Shown: positions 46,601 through 58,700 of the stretch, piece after piece
Layout of the letters: every line of letters begins with the position of its first letter
Numbering within the stretch: the stretch's first letter is position 1
DNA from: Cyanophora paradoxa
Taxonomy: Eukaryota > Glaucocystophyceae > Cyanophorales > Cyanophoraceae
Assembly (NCBI GenBank): GCA_004431415.1
Contig: QPMI01000658.1
Span: 142,314-206,313 of the forward strand
Length of the DNA: 64,000 nucleotides
Direction: 5' to 3'
Position numbers and translations under genes: made by a program
The notes under the pieces: generated by a model
What the model was told of the DNA's origin: nothing
Database searches by the model: none
What the model saw: only the letters and a program-made list of their open reading frames with translations

Positions 46601-48931
46601 TCTTGACTTCACTTGGCTTTACAATAGCGCCCTACGACGAGCGCGTCTTCGTCGACGCGTCGCTCGCGGAGGAGGGCTGGGCCCCGACGAGGCCCTGCGC
46701 GACCCCGACACCCTCGACCTGTACTTCGTCGACGTCAACGCCGCGCTCCGCTACGCCTACGGCAGGACCGGCGCTGCGGACGCGGGCCACCCGCTCCAGG
46801 TGCGAGCGAACGTAGCGACGCTCGAATTCGATTTCGCGCGCTGACGATCGCGACGCCGCCTCGTCGCGAGCAGATTGGCATCTTCTTGAAGCCGGGCATG
46901 TACTATCAGAGCGTCAACGCCTCGTGGGACCTTCCCGCTGTGTCCTTTGCCGCCGGTGCACGCATCTGGGTGCGCTCAGGATTGCCGCGCGCGGTCGCAG
47001 GAAAAGTATCCCTGGCGTCTAATTATATAATGCTTCCATCAGATACGATCCCTCAGCGGGCTTCGCCAGGGGACCAATTCCGCGTACGCGTGATCTCTCA
47101 CGTCATGCTGCATGTTTGAAGTGGTTCTGATTTTCGCCATTTCGTTTGCAGGGAGGACACTATTCTGACGTGCGGCGGCATGGGCCACGCGATCTCCCTC
47201 TCGCACGCCTCGCCCCTCGTCTCGTTCCTCGGCGTTAGCATCGCCAAGTGCGGCGCGGTGGAGAGCTCCACCCGAGTGGACGCGAGCCGCTCCGGCGCCG
47301 CGGTCTCCGTTGTCGGGCTCAAGGACATCGTGTTCAGGGTACTCGGCCTCTGCCATCTCCGAGCGCGAGCGCGGGCGGCTGATCCCGTTCGCAGAACATC
47401 ATCTTTGCACGCAACGGCAACCAGAACGCAAGCGCAGATGGCCGTGGTGGCGCTGTGGCGCTCTTCGCTGGAGCGTCGGCGGCCTTCGAGAACTGCATTT
47501 TCGTGCAGGTGCCGGCACCCGCGGCTAATAACAAACTATGATCTCCGCTCGTTTGCGCTGACAACGACGCAGAACGACGCGCGCCGAGGCGGCGGCGCCG
47601 TTGCCGTCCTCGACGGCAGCGAGGCACGGTTCGAGGGCTGCGTCTTCTCGAGCAACTCGGCCCCGATCGCGGCGCCGTTCTGGTGTCCGGCGCCCGCGCG
47701 GCGTCCTTCCTGCGGACGGGTTTCCAGGTGCGCAACGCGATCTTGCGGAGGGAGCTGGCCTGGGGCGATTCCGCGCGCGCGTGCCTCCGCAGAGGAACGC
47801 GGCGGTCCCTCCGCCGGAGATGGAGGACGACACCATTTCCGCCTCGATCGCGATGACGAGCCCCGCGGCGGTCGAGAAGTGGCTCGGCGGGGCCGTGGCA
47901 GTGCAATCCGCGACGGAGGCAGTGCGGTTCGACGTCGCAATCTTTGAGGGCAACGCCGCGCACTTCGGCGCGGCCATCTCGGCCGCGAGCCGCGTCGTCG
48001 TCACGCGCTCTCAAGTGTCGGGCTCGAACGGAGGGGCCGTGTGGGTCCGGTCGACCGAGGCGCGCCTCGAGCTCACGGCATTCTCCGGGAACGAGAACGT
48101 CATGCCGCTGGCCGCCGGAGCCGTTGCCTGCAGCGGCGCGGGAGCTTCCCTCTCCGTCTTCGCTTCGACCTTCGACGACAACTGGGGGTGTACGGCGGCG
48201 CGGCTCGGGTCTTCGACGGGTGCCGCGCAAACACTTCGCTCTCCGCGTTCTCGCGTGCGCCCCGGCCCGCCGCTTCTGCTCGCCACAGCCCCTCCATTCC
48301 GAATCCCTTTTAATATCCGACCAGGCAACGTGGCGCTGGCGGGTCCGGGGGCGCCGTGATGGTGGGTCAGGCGGCGGACCCAGGCTCTGCAGTGGCGTCG
48401 ACCTGGGCATCCTTCGACCAGGTCGAGTTCCGCGAGAACGTCGCCGGGTTCCAGACGAAGGGCAGGCGGCGGAATTCGAGGCCGACCCGACGCTCGGCTC
48501 CGGTGGCGCGCTAGCCCTCCTCGCCCCGCTCGACGGGGCCGTGCCCATCTCCGGCTGCCTCTTCGCAAAGAACCGCGCGGCGCTGGGCGGCGGCCTCTTC
48601 GCCAATGCGTCCGTGCGCATCGACGGCGACACGATCTTCTTCTCGAACGAGGCGGGCTTCCCGTGGTTCGACGCGCACGCCCAGCGCGAGGTCCAGATCG
48701 GCGGCGGCGCGCTCCTCGCATTCGCGGCCGCGCCGAACCACGTCGGGGGCGCGCTTTTCGCGCTGAACAAGGCACACGGCGCCTTCGGCGGAGGCCTCGC
48801 GATGCTCGGGGGGTCGCTGGAGATCCGCGGTCCGCGCTTCCTGTCGAACGCAGTGCTCGGGCCCGACAGCCAGGGCGGCGGTGCGCGCGCGCGCCCTCCG
48901 CGCCACCCTGCGCTGCCAATTTCGCACTGAG
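43651..48931. repeat. Tandem segmental duplication, copy C (truncated)
   Basis: It matches copy A from 14821 to 20098 and copy B to 33729. Homology stops at GCACTGAG, immediately before the LTR at 48932. It lacks the 374-bp insert of copy B. Confidence 0.95.
43679..48931 (+). pseudogene. Headless and truncated copy C of the kelch/beta-helix half
   Basis: Kelch exons (43679 to about 45290) and beta-helix exons (about 47150-48875) match copies A and B. Single-base losses occur at about 46627, 46676, 47669, 48182, 48342 and 48454, all in short G or C runs. The Cys patch, transmembrane helix and stop are absent because the retrotransposon lies where they should follow. Confidence 0.65.
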
Positions 48932-49187
48932 TGTCGGATGAGAGGATTCCCACCCGGTGCAGCGTCCGTGCGGTCACGCACGGGCTGGGGCTGTAGCTGG
49001 GAGCACAAGTGGTCTATTCACAAGTGTACCCGTCCAGGGATCGCGTACCCCCAAACGGAGTCGCGCCCGGCGCTAAGTCAGAATACAGAGAGTGCTAGAG
49101 CTAGCTGCTCGATAGCACTAGACTAGGGCTAGCGGCTACGCATAGACTGCCGGCTAGCCTAATCCGAGGGAATCGCGGCACGCGACA
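48932..49187 (-). repeat. 3' LTR (256 bp)
   Basis: The plus strand reads TGTCGGATGAG at the left edge and CGGCACGCGACA at the right edge, giving TG...CA ends with a 5-bp inverted repeat (TGTCG/CGACA). The left edge coincides exactly with the end of copy C homology. No second copy was seen up to 64000, so the LTR call rests on its ends, position and the adjacent purine tract. Confidence 0.7.
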
Positions 49188-49199
49188 ACTCCTCACTCT
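49188..49199 (-). promoter_or_regulatory. Polypurine tract
   Basis: The minus strand reads AGAGTGAGGAGT directly before the LTR start TGTCGCG, as expected for the plus-strand primer of an LTR retrotransposon. Confidence 0.6.
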
Positions 49200-49875
49200 G
49201 CATACGGTGCGTCCTCGCACCGGACCGCGCCAAGCCGAACGTCGAGTCTGCATGCTCGACGGGGCGTCCACCCCACCGCCGGGTGTGCACCAACCACGGC
49301 AGCGACAGGGCGGCGGCGAGTGAACTCCTCTCGAAGTAGAATGTCCGTCGTCAGCAACCAGATATGCCAGGTAGCATAGCTCGCGACCGAAATAGGAGCC
49401 GATACCAGCATAGTGCATGTACCTAGGCAACCCCAGGCCAAGCTCGAAAGATGGAAAAGCATAGAACTCGAAACCCCCCAAAAGCTGGCCCAAACTCGCT
49501 CCAACGGCGAGAGCCGAAGGAGAGTGGCACGGATGGGAAGTTTCACCGCCTCGGGAAGAAACCAGCGAGGAGGTATCCGGGCCGCCCATCAGGCCCAACG
49601 AAAGGATAGGGCACGACTGAGTGCACCCCCAGCCAGCAACCTCGAGCCCCTCACGGACCCGCAGGCACCCGGGAGGCCTACACCCAGCCACTCTCCACGA
49701 GCGACGGGCCCAGATCCCAGAAAATGGAACGAAAGGCCCAGATGGCGCCCCGTGATTGGCCACCAGCCAACCCACGTCCCACCTCGGAAGCCAGGGCTGA
49801 GGCAAAGCGGGCAAAGAAATCTGCCCACGGCGCAAGCACAGCGATCGCAAAGGGAACAGCAATGGGACGAGCTTC
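49200..49875 (-). other. Region between Pol stop and 3' LTR
   Basis: About 0.68 kb with no convincing coding sequence. Open frames on both strands lack family motifs. Confidence 0.45.
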
Positions 49876-52800
49876 TCACAGGTCGTCGACCAAAATCGCG
49901 TCATCCATCTCAACCTCGTCGCCCTCGGCAGCCCGCTCGGGCCCTCGGCGTCGACGTCAGGGGCGAGAGGTGGATTTTGTTCTTGAGCGGGCGAGTCCGC
50001 GAGTGCGGGTCGATCGCCGGCTCGTCGGCGTTCACAGCAGTCTTCCGAGGCCGACCAACGCGGGGACGGGCTTGAGACTCGGAGAGACGCGTGCGGAACG
50101 GAAGCATGCAGTCGATGTGGGCAACAGTCTCACGCAGAGGACGGGTACGGGCATCGTCCTTGGCGGAGTAGGGCTTAGCCGACCCTTGACCGTGTAGGTG
50201 TAACCGCCAGGGTTAACACCAGTCACAGTGTAGGGCCCGACCACGAATTGTACAGCCCTTTGTTGTGTTCGCCCATCCAGCACAATACCTTGTCGCCAAC
50301 CTCAAAGCGGCGACGATGAGGCGGGTTGCCGGTGCGAGCAACCATGCGGTTCCGATAGAACCGACGGTACTCGCGCGAGGCAGCGTCGGCGCTCGCGGCA
50401 GCTCGCGTCATCGCGAGAAGGTAATCAGCCGGGTGCGTGTGGTCGGGTTCACGAAGCGGACGCCGGCTCCGAAGCGCACTTCGCAGGCAGGTGCACTTCA
50501 GAACCGCGGTGCAAGACCATCGGGGAGAACCGGTGGCGGAGTGCACGGTGGTCCGCAACGCGAGAACGATATCGGCGTTGTAAAGAGGCCAGTCAGAGAG
50601 CGGCCGCTTGTGCTCACGGCACATGGCGTAAGCGAGAGTCTTGTAGACTCCGCCCAGGCGCTCGGCGCCGCCGTTCGAGGCGTGGTGGTAGGCGGCCGCG
50701 TGCACGAACCGGGTACCCTTCTCCTTGAAGAACGCGTTCCACGCGCCCCAACGAGTTGGACCCGCGGTCCGTCAGGATGCGCGCGGGCACGCCCTCGTGC
50801 GTATAGAAGTCGATCGCGGTGGCGAGCAAGGCCTCGCCGGAGATACGGAGAGCGGGTAGATATAGCAGAACTTGGTGTATGCGTCGACGTACGCGATGAT
50901 GTATCGCGAACCGTCTTCGTGCATATCCAAGTGGAAGATATCCACCTGCCACAGGTCTCCCTTGCCCGAAGGCTGTATCACCTGAATGGCGGTACGGCGG
51001 GGCTTCGCGGCCTTCGCGAACTGACAGTGCGGGCACGACCGCACAAAGCGAGCGATGGAGGCGTACATGCCAGGCCACCAGAACCGCAGGGCGATCCGAC
51101 GGGCTATCACGGGCGCGCCTCGATGGGCCCAGCCCTCGTGATAGCGTAGAGCACCCTGTCGATCCAAGCGTCCGGCAAGACGGGTAGGAACCGGCCGGCA
51201 GGGACCAAGGGTTGCGCTCGATGACGCCGTCGTCGGCCAGGCTGAACTCGCCGGCCAGGCGTGCAAAGCGCTCCTTGGCCCGCAGGCAGTGAGCGCAGCT
51301 GGGCGAGCAGGGATCTGCGTCGCGCCTCGAGCCGCGGTACAGACAGTTGGATTCTCGCCCTCTGCGTGGAAGGCGAGAAGCTTCTTGCAGAAGGAATCCT
51401 CCTTCTGAGCGGCGAGCAGACGCTTGCGCTTCTCGGGCGGGAACATACGGCGCAGCGCGTCGGGGAGCGCCCCATCGACGGCTGGCGAGGGTCCGCAGGC
51501 CCACGCGTCGAGGACGGTATCCACGAAGACCGGCTTGCACGGCGGGCGAACGTCCCGGCCTCTAGGGTCGAGTTCTACCCACCGCTGCGGGCAGCGGCCT
51601 CGGCGGCGACCGTCTCAGGCTCGAGCGGGGCGGCGTCGTCGGAAGCCTGCCCGCGGGCAGAGGGCGACCTCGAGCCCGCGGCGCTGGCTTGGGTCCGGGG
51701 GACCGGCCGAACGCGGATCTGGTGGCGAGCAGTCTCCGGGGAGAGCGAGCGTCGGCGCGGAGGCCCGGGAGGCGGCTCGCCCTCAGGGTCCTCCGGCTCC
51801 CACTCAATATGAATCGGCACCGGCCGATCCGAGGGTCGACCGGGGAGCGCCAGTGGCGCGTGTTGTACTCATCTCGAGGCTGCCGCCTCAAGGCGGGGCC
51901 GCGAGGGAAGAGCGCGTCGGGATGCAGGGGCCGCGGCTCGGCAAATCCCTTGGCGCCCCACCGACGGGGCCCGGTTTCCGAGCGCTTCGGGACTCGCTCC
52001 GCAAGAGCGAGGGGAAGCCGTCAGCGTCGCAGGCGTCGGAGGGACAGGCCCTTCCGGCAGCGACTCGTCATCGATCTCGCCCGAGGCCTCGGCCTCTGCG
52101 TGAGCGTCCTCTAGCAGCGCGGCCGGGCGCCCAGGTCGCCCTCAGGGGCGTCGGGCATCTCCGCGTCCGAGGGAGCCTCGCGCTCCTCGACAGCGGGCGC
52201 CGGGCCCGGCTCTCGTCGTTTCGGGGCGGCGAGACCGACTCTGGCGCGGGAGGCGCGAAGCGCTCTGGGGCGGCCCGCGCTCGCTTGCGCGTGGCGGCGT
52301 CAGTAGCCGAGGCGGAGGCCTTGGCCTCAGCGAACCCAGCCGACGCAGCAAGCTTGGCGAGCTCGCGGGCAGGCGTCGCGGCGCGCGCTCTGGCGGCGGG
52401 GGCTCGGCGTCGGAATCGGTTTCCGCAGCACCGCCAGCCTCACCCTCAGGCTCGGGCGCGGGCGCTTCAGGGCGCCGGCGTCGGGCTCGGCCTCAGGAGC
52501 ACTGGCTGGCACAGGGGCCGCGACTCCTCCTCTGCATAAGAGGAGCGGCCCGGCGGGGAAGAGGGGGCGCTCGCAGGCGCCGCCCGGGGCGCTCGGCGTC
52601 TAGCGGCTCGGCCACCCTCGGCTGGGCTTCCGCGCGGAAGCCGGCGGAGTTGGCGAGCTGGCGCAGGGCCCGCTCGGTCGGGCCCAGCTGCATCCTAAAG
52701 ATGCCCAGCGGGACGTCGGGATCCTCAGGCTCAGCCCTACAGCATGTTGCGGGATGCCGAAGCCTTCGGCGCCCTTGTAGGCCGCGGGCTTGGACGAGGA

Positions 52801-55735
52801 ACCGTCTGCACCGCCTGGCTGCCAGACGGGGTGGTCCTTAGGGAGACGCGAGCACGCGTCGGGACCCCCGTTCTGCTTGCCAGGGCGGTAGACGATCTCA
52901 AAGTCGTAGGCCTGCAAGAGCAGGGACCAGCGACCGAGGCGGCCCGTCGTCGGTCCAGCGTCTTCAGCCACTGGAGGGCGTGGTGGTCGGTCCGCACCAG
53001 GAACTGGGGCCGCCCAGCAGATAGTGGCGCCAATACTTAATGGCCCAGACTACTGCGAGGCACTCCAGCTCCGTAGCGGAGTAGTTCATCTCGGCCGGCA
53101 GCAGCGTGCGGCTGATGAACGCGAGCGGCCGCTCGACGCCTTTGTCGTCGGCCTGGCTCAGAATTGCGCCGATAGCGTAGGTGCTGGCGTCCGTCTGGAG
53201 AATGAAGGGCTTCGAGAAGTCCGGGAACCGCAATATAATATCGCGGCCCAGGAGTTCTTTCAGCTCCTTAAAGGCGCGGTCGGCGGGCCGTCCTCTGGCC
53301 AACTCCAGACGGCGTCCTTCAATAGAAGGCGCTGCATGGCGTGCACCACTTTGGAGAAGTTCTCGACAAAGCGGCGGTAGTAGCCGGCGAGGCGAGAACG
53401 AGCGGAGCTCGTCCGCGTTCTTCGGCGTCTGCCAGTCCGTGATCACCTTGGTCTTCGCAGGGTCCTGGCGGATCCCTTCGGCGGAGATGCGGTGGCCGAG
53501 AAGGTCGATTTCAGGCACGCAGAAGCGGCACTTCGACGGCTTCAGGCGCAGGTTCGCCTTAGAGATCGTCTCGAAGAGCGCCTTCAAGTCTAGAAGGTGC
53601 TGATCGATGGACGGTGAGAAGACCGTGATATCGTCGATGTACGCGACGACGCAGGTGGTCAGCAAGGGCCCAGGATCGCAGTGATCGCGCGGGAGAATGC
53701 CGCGGGCCCGTTCGTGACCCCAAACGGCGTAACCTTCCACTGAAAGTGACCCCAGGGACCACAAATGCAGTGTAGGCTCGGAGCCGGGGTGCAGAGGCAG
53801 CTGCCAGAAGCCGGCAGTCGCGTCAGCAGTCGAGAAGACCATCGAGCCGCGGAGGCGCTCGAGCTGGTCGTCTATGCGGGTAGGGAAACACGTCCCGCTC
53901 GGTGATCTGATTCAGCCTCCGATAGTCGACACAGAAACGCCAAGTGCCGTCCTTTTTGGGGCCAGCACTACCGGCGAGCCATATGCCGCTTGGGAGGGCT
54001 CGATCAGCCCAAGCTCAAGGAGTTTCTGAATTTCCTTGCGGGCGTGTTCCTCGGCGTGCGGGTTCATACGCCGCGGAGGCGTGAACACCGGAAGGCGAGT
54101 CGTGAGTTTGATCACGTGCTCGTAATAGAGCAGGTTGCTGGTGCCCTCTTTGGCCTCGACCTTGTCTGCGAAGACATCCTTGTAGCGCCGCAGGAGCGCG
54201 TGAAGTTCGGCTTTCTGCGCCGTCGTGATTGACGGGTGAGAGCCGAGCTCAGGAATCTTCTTCAGCAGCTCTTGCCACTCCTCCTCTGCATTAGGCACCG
54301 GCCGCGGTGCCTCAGCGGGCTTCGCGTCGGGTGCTGCAGTCGTAGGGGGTGGGCATCGGGCCGGGCCGAAAGCGAGGCTGTGACCACACTCTGGGGTGGG
54401 CCTCGGCGTCGGCGACCGGTGCGGCCTTGCGGACCGTAACGTCGCCGCGCATGGCGCGGACTGCATCGAGCAAGTCGCGCTCCGCTTTTTCGGAGAGACC
54501 GGGGAAGGTCGAGCGCAGGGTGGCGTCTCTGGGGACGGACACTGCCTCGACTGCGGCGACGAACTCGTCGACCGAGGGCCTGTGATCGGGCCGGCGTTGG
54601 GGACGCGCTTCGTGACGACGTGCTCATAGCATCGTCGTCGAGGCTAATGATGCTCATAGCATCAAGGTCCTGCAACGGCCGGTCGGCTGTGTCGAAGGCA
54701 GCTCGCCAAACGTGACGACTATATCGTCGACGTCGTAGGGCGGTGCGCGGGGTGGTCGGCGGGCTCAGCAGGCGCTGCGCTAGACAGAGCGCGCTGCTTT
54801 CCGCCTCATCTACGACAGAACGTAGGGTGGAGATTATTTTCTCAACGTCTTTGGCGGGCTCATATGCCGCGCCAAGCATGCGTGCTTTTCTATTAAAGTG
54901 GCGGAGTCCAGTGCGGCGTTTGGCAGGCACGATTCGCAGCCGGCGAATCAAGAGGTCTGTCAATGCACTCGCACTACAAGGCATTTGCTCAGGTTCGTAC
55001 TCAAAATCACCAGCGGTAGGGCGACCGCCGAAGCGACCGCTACTACCGATCCTAGCGGCAGGGTTACCGGCTGCCGGCCAGGATTGCACAACCGCACGTG
55101 AAACATTTTGTCTCCCGGGTGATTATGCAGCTGGTAAGGGCAGAGTACGCCAAGGCTTGCGGGACTCCGGCGACGGCTCGACGTAGAGGTGCGGCAACTC
55201 ACGCGTTGCCGGCCCTGCCCATTGAGCGTGCATGGGACGAGGGCCTCTCCGACGGGGAGCTTTACTGGTCCCAGGACTCGGACCAGGATCCCAAGCTGGT
55301 CCGGAGCCGAAAAGGGACGACGACTTCGCGGTGCAGGTGGTCACGGGCCCGGAGCACCACCCGGACAGCGTCGTGTCGATCTGGCCGTGGACGGCCTGGA
55401 TCGCGTCCAGGCCGAGCAGAATGTCCGGCTCAACGCCCATGGCGCCGCGCGGGACGACGAAGACGCGGCGCAGAAGCGGAGCGAGCCCAGAACGAAGACT
55501 ACGTCGGCGCGGCGACAACGAATTTTGTCCGGTCCATGAAACCGCGGACTATCGTGTGGCCCTCGACGTAATTGACTTCGTCGGGCGGCAGGCGGTCGAG
55601 GACTTCCTGGGGAACTACAGTTCCCTGGCGCCCGTGTCGACAACAATGCGAGCGGGCCGTTCAGCGCCGGAGCGGCCGTTCGGCAGGCGCATAGCAATGC
55701 TGCCGTGAATGTGCAGTGTCTTTGGCCGGAAGAAT
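49876..55735 (-). CDS. pol: Ty3/gypsy Pol (PR-RT-RNase H-IN), frameshifted
   Basis: Protease: the strand leading to VVDTGA (DTG site at 55627-55644) and [13 protein letters not shown] (about 55420). Reverse transcriptase: [20 protein letters not shown] (about 54000), [11 protein letters not shown] (about 53915), [17 protein letters not shown] (53836 down), [19 protein letters not shown] (about 53730), catalytic YIDD (53630-53641) and [15 protein letters not shown] (about 53500). RNase [21 protein letters not shown] (about 53190) and [13 protein letters not shown] (about 52900). Integrase: an H-x4-H-x29-C-x2-C zinc finger (51140-51024), catalytic WQVDIFHLD (about 50945), ILTDRGSNS (about 50780) and NGGAERLGG (about 50660), then a C-terminal [17 protein letters not shown] fold. 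It ends with an AT-hook-like RVGRPRKT and an acidic tail [16 protein letters not shown] before the TGA at 49876-49878. At least six frame changes fall in C or G runs, so as written it is not translatable. Confidence 0.8.
51560..52600 (-). other. Low-complexity Ala/Pro/Arg/Glu linker between RNase H and integrase
   Basis: From the end of RNase H (SRLP at about 52840) to the integrase zinc finger (51140) is 1.7 kb. About 1 kb of it is Ala/Pro/Arg/Glu-rich sequence such as [20 protein letters not shown] and [16 protein letters not shown], with no domain I recognise. Typical Ty3 linkers are much shorter. It is read in several frames because of indels. Confidence 0.55.
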
Positions 55736-58700
55736 TCCAGGGCCGGTCGCGCGGGAAGCTAGGTCGGGCGCGGCGGACGTGGAATTCTGGTTCCGGCGGC
55801 GCGGGTGGACCCGACAGGTCCGTTGCGCTTGCGGTTGGGGATGGGGCCGGGACTGGCGAGCGCGGCTCGCTCGGCGACTCGGCGCTGCTCTGCCTGGTCG
55901 GCCAACGGCGAGGGCTTGGTCCGCTTGCGCGGGCCCGGCCGTGGCGGTTGGCGTAGAGCAACTCGTCGCTGGGCGGGTCATAGCCGGCGCGCGTTCCCAG
56001 CGGCGTCTCCTCTGCCGGCGGGCACGGCGAGGGACGGCGGTTTTTGGAGCCAGGCGTGGCCCGCGGGCATGAGAGCTTCCTCGTCGGAGGTCAGGCCCTC
56101 GGGTAAATGATCGCGGCGGCCTCGAGCGCGTTCTGCGGGGCGAACGCCGCTGTCGCGCTGACCCGAGAACCACGCGCGAGTCGGCCGTGGCGGGGCCTTG
56201 TAGCCCGTTTGCGCATCGAGATGCCGTAGCGGTCCATGATCGCCTGATGCACTGCGCGTAAGGCGGGCTCCAGGTCTTTGGATCGACCTGCAGCATTTGC
56301 GCGGGGTTCGACAGCCAGTTGAAGACCAGCACGGTCGAGCGCGGCCCGAGCTTGTCAGCAGGCGGCGGGCCCAGGCCGGCGCAGGCTCGCGGCTCTTTGG
56401 TGGGCCGGGCGGCGGCGCGGCTGGCGCCGGCGGCGCGACTGTTTGAGCGGGCGGCTCGTGACGACCGTCTGGACGCGGCGGATCGAGATGTACTTCTCGT
56501 CCGCCGGCACCGCACAGCGGCCCGGACCGACGCCGGCGTATGCAAGTGGGCGGAAGTCACAGGGCGCGCGGCCTCGTGCCCGCGGGGTGACGACGCTTCT
56601 GCGACGGTGTATACCGCGAAGAAGGCTTTGGGTTGGCTTTTGCCGCGGCCTGCATTGCCACGCGAGCCTCGTGCTGGCGCTCGCGCTCAAGCAAGGCTCG
56701 CCAGTCTTTGGTGCGATCGAGCGTGGCCCGCAGAGCCTCGAGATCGGCACGGGGCCCGTCTGGGAGGAGCGAGATCATCATGCCCGTCTCCCCAGCGGAG
56801 AGGCTGATCTGCATATCGATGCCGGCCCGGAGGCGCGGCAGACGTCTTCCAGGGCCGCCGAGCGCCTGCTTTGCCTGGGCGAAGGCTTCGTCTGAGACCT
56901 TCTGAGCGCCGCCGGGCTTGGCGCGCGTCTCGGCGTGGCTAGCGGCGGTGCGGATCTGGCGCTCGACTGTTTGAAGCCAAAGCCCAATTCCGTGACCCTT
57001 GGCCCCGGATCTTCACGTCGCGGCAGCTCGAGCACTCGCGCACAAACTGCAGGAGGCCCCTGCTGGGACGTCAGCCTGGGGTTGAAAGTCGTGGCGGCGG
57101 AGGCGCGCGGCGCGCCACTGAGGCGCGCGGCTGCTCCGGCGTCGACTGGTCTGCGCGCGGCGGCTCGCCTGGCTCGCACGCGATGACCGCTCCTGGCCTG
57201 AGAGATGAGGCGCGACCCTCCGCAGGCTTGGACGGCGCCGCCGACTGCGGACCGGCCTCGCTCTGCCCTCAGGCCCCTCTAGAAAGGGCTGCTGGCGCTC
57301 GTTGCGTCCGCCCGTCGGCGGCTGCCCACCCGATGGTGGCGCGGCGGCGCGGGCCGAGGACGACGCGGACTGAGCGTCCATCTGGTTCTGGAGCTTGATC
57401 AGGACCAGCGCGGTGGCCTGCTCAGCTCGCGCGGACGCCGAGAGCGAGTCTGGCATCTCAGCGTACTGCGCCTTCCAGACCATGTCGAAGAGCTCGCGCA
57501 ATGTGGGCGGCAGCCTCGCAGGCGGGCGTCGTTCTCGTGCCGCTTGTACGCAGCGTCTACGGCGCCGCGCGGCGGGTCCGCGGGCGGCGAGAGGACTGGC
57601 TGCTGCGAGGGCTGCGGCGTCTCGCGGCGAGGCGCGGTCGCGCGAGCCCTTCTTCGAGCTTTTGCGCCGCTTATCGTCATGGCGGGCTCCGGCTCGGCTC
57701 CGATCGCGCGAGCGCGAGCGGGAGCTAGAGCGGGACGGTGTTCGCTCCGGCGCGTTCCCGCGAGCCTCGGCGAGGCTCCGCCTGTCGCGAGTGTCGCGAG
57801 CCGTGGACCGTCGGCTCGGCGGCTGCGGTCGCGGCGCGGCGGCGAGCGATCACGGCGTCCGGGGAGCGGCGGCGGGAGCCTCGCGGTCCGGCGGTCCGGC
57901 GAAGGCGTCGGGAGCCTCGCGATCGCGGCGTTCAACGAACGCGGGACGGCGGCGGCGCCCGGATGCGGTGGGGCTCCGGGGCGCTCGCGGCGCGTGGAGG
58001 GCCCGCGTCTCGCGCCTGTCTGGGGTGCGAGAGCGGCGACTGACGGGGCTCGGCGCGGCTCGGTGTGCGCGAGCGGCGCTGAGACGAGGCCCGCTCAGGG
58101 GTCCGCGGGCCTGCGACGCGCGACTGGCCGTGTCGTCCCTGCGCTCGAGCTTGCCTCAGCCTGGCGGCTCGAGCTGGCGGCGCATCAAGGTCGGGAGGAG
58201 TCTCAGCCGGCGGGCTTGGTCTGGCGAGCGCTCTCGCGATCCGCTCGACCTTCACCTTCCGTCCGAGACGGTTACGCGCATGTTTGGGTCATACCCCTGC
58301 TGCCGCGCGAGGAACGCATCCAGCCCGAACGGGTCGTTCGGGTCGACAGCGGGTTGTGCGGGTTGCGCCTGGCCACCGCGCGGTCGCCGCCACGGTCACG
58401 GTGGCCTCGGCCGTCGCGACCGCGGTGCCGGCGCCCCGCTGGTGACCCTGCCCGCGGCCGCCTCGGCCAACGGCCTGGCCCGCGTTGCGCCGGGGCCGCG
58501 CCTGCTGCGGCGCCGTCGGCGGCGCGGCGGTCTGCGCAGCGGCTGCGCCGGCGCGGGCGCCGACGGGTGGCGATGCGCCGCCTCGGCGGGGTCGTCCGCG
58601 AGCCCGCCGACGATGGTTGAGGGCGGCTGGAACCGCACGCCCGCCACGTCGCGCGGACCGCTCCTTCGTAGATCGGCTGGTACGGCGTGCGAACCAGAAG

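Noticed and set aside
14821-48931. Reading the array as a CRISPR-like or phage structure
   Set aside because: Units are 13-15 kb with introns and eukaryotic domains, so this is a segmental duplication.
47334-48977. 547-residue minus-strand open frame
   Set aside because: It is antisense to the beta-helix exons of copy C; the Arg/Pro/Ala-rich composition is typical of the complement of a GC-rich gene.
49413-50075. 220-residue plus-strand frame opposite the end of Pol
   Set aside because: It overlaps the integrase C-terminal tail on the other strand and has no domain; the Pol reading explains the sequence better.
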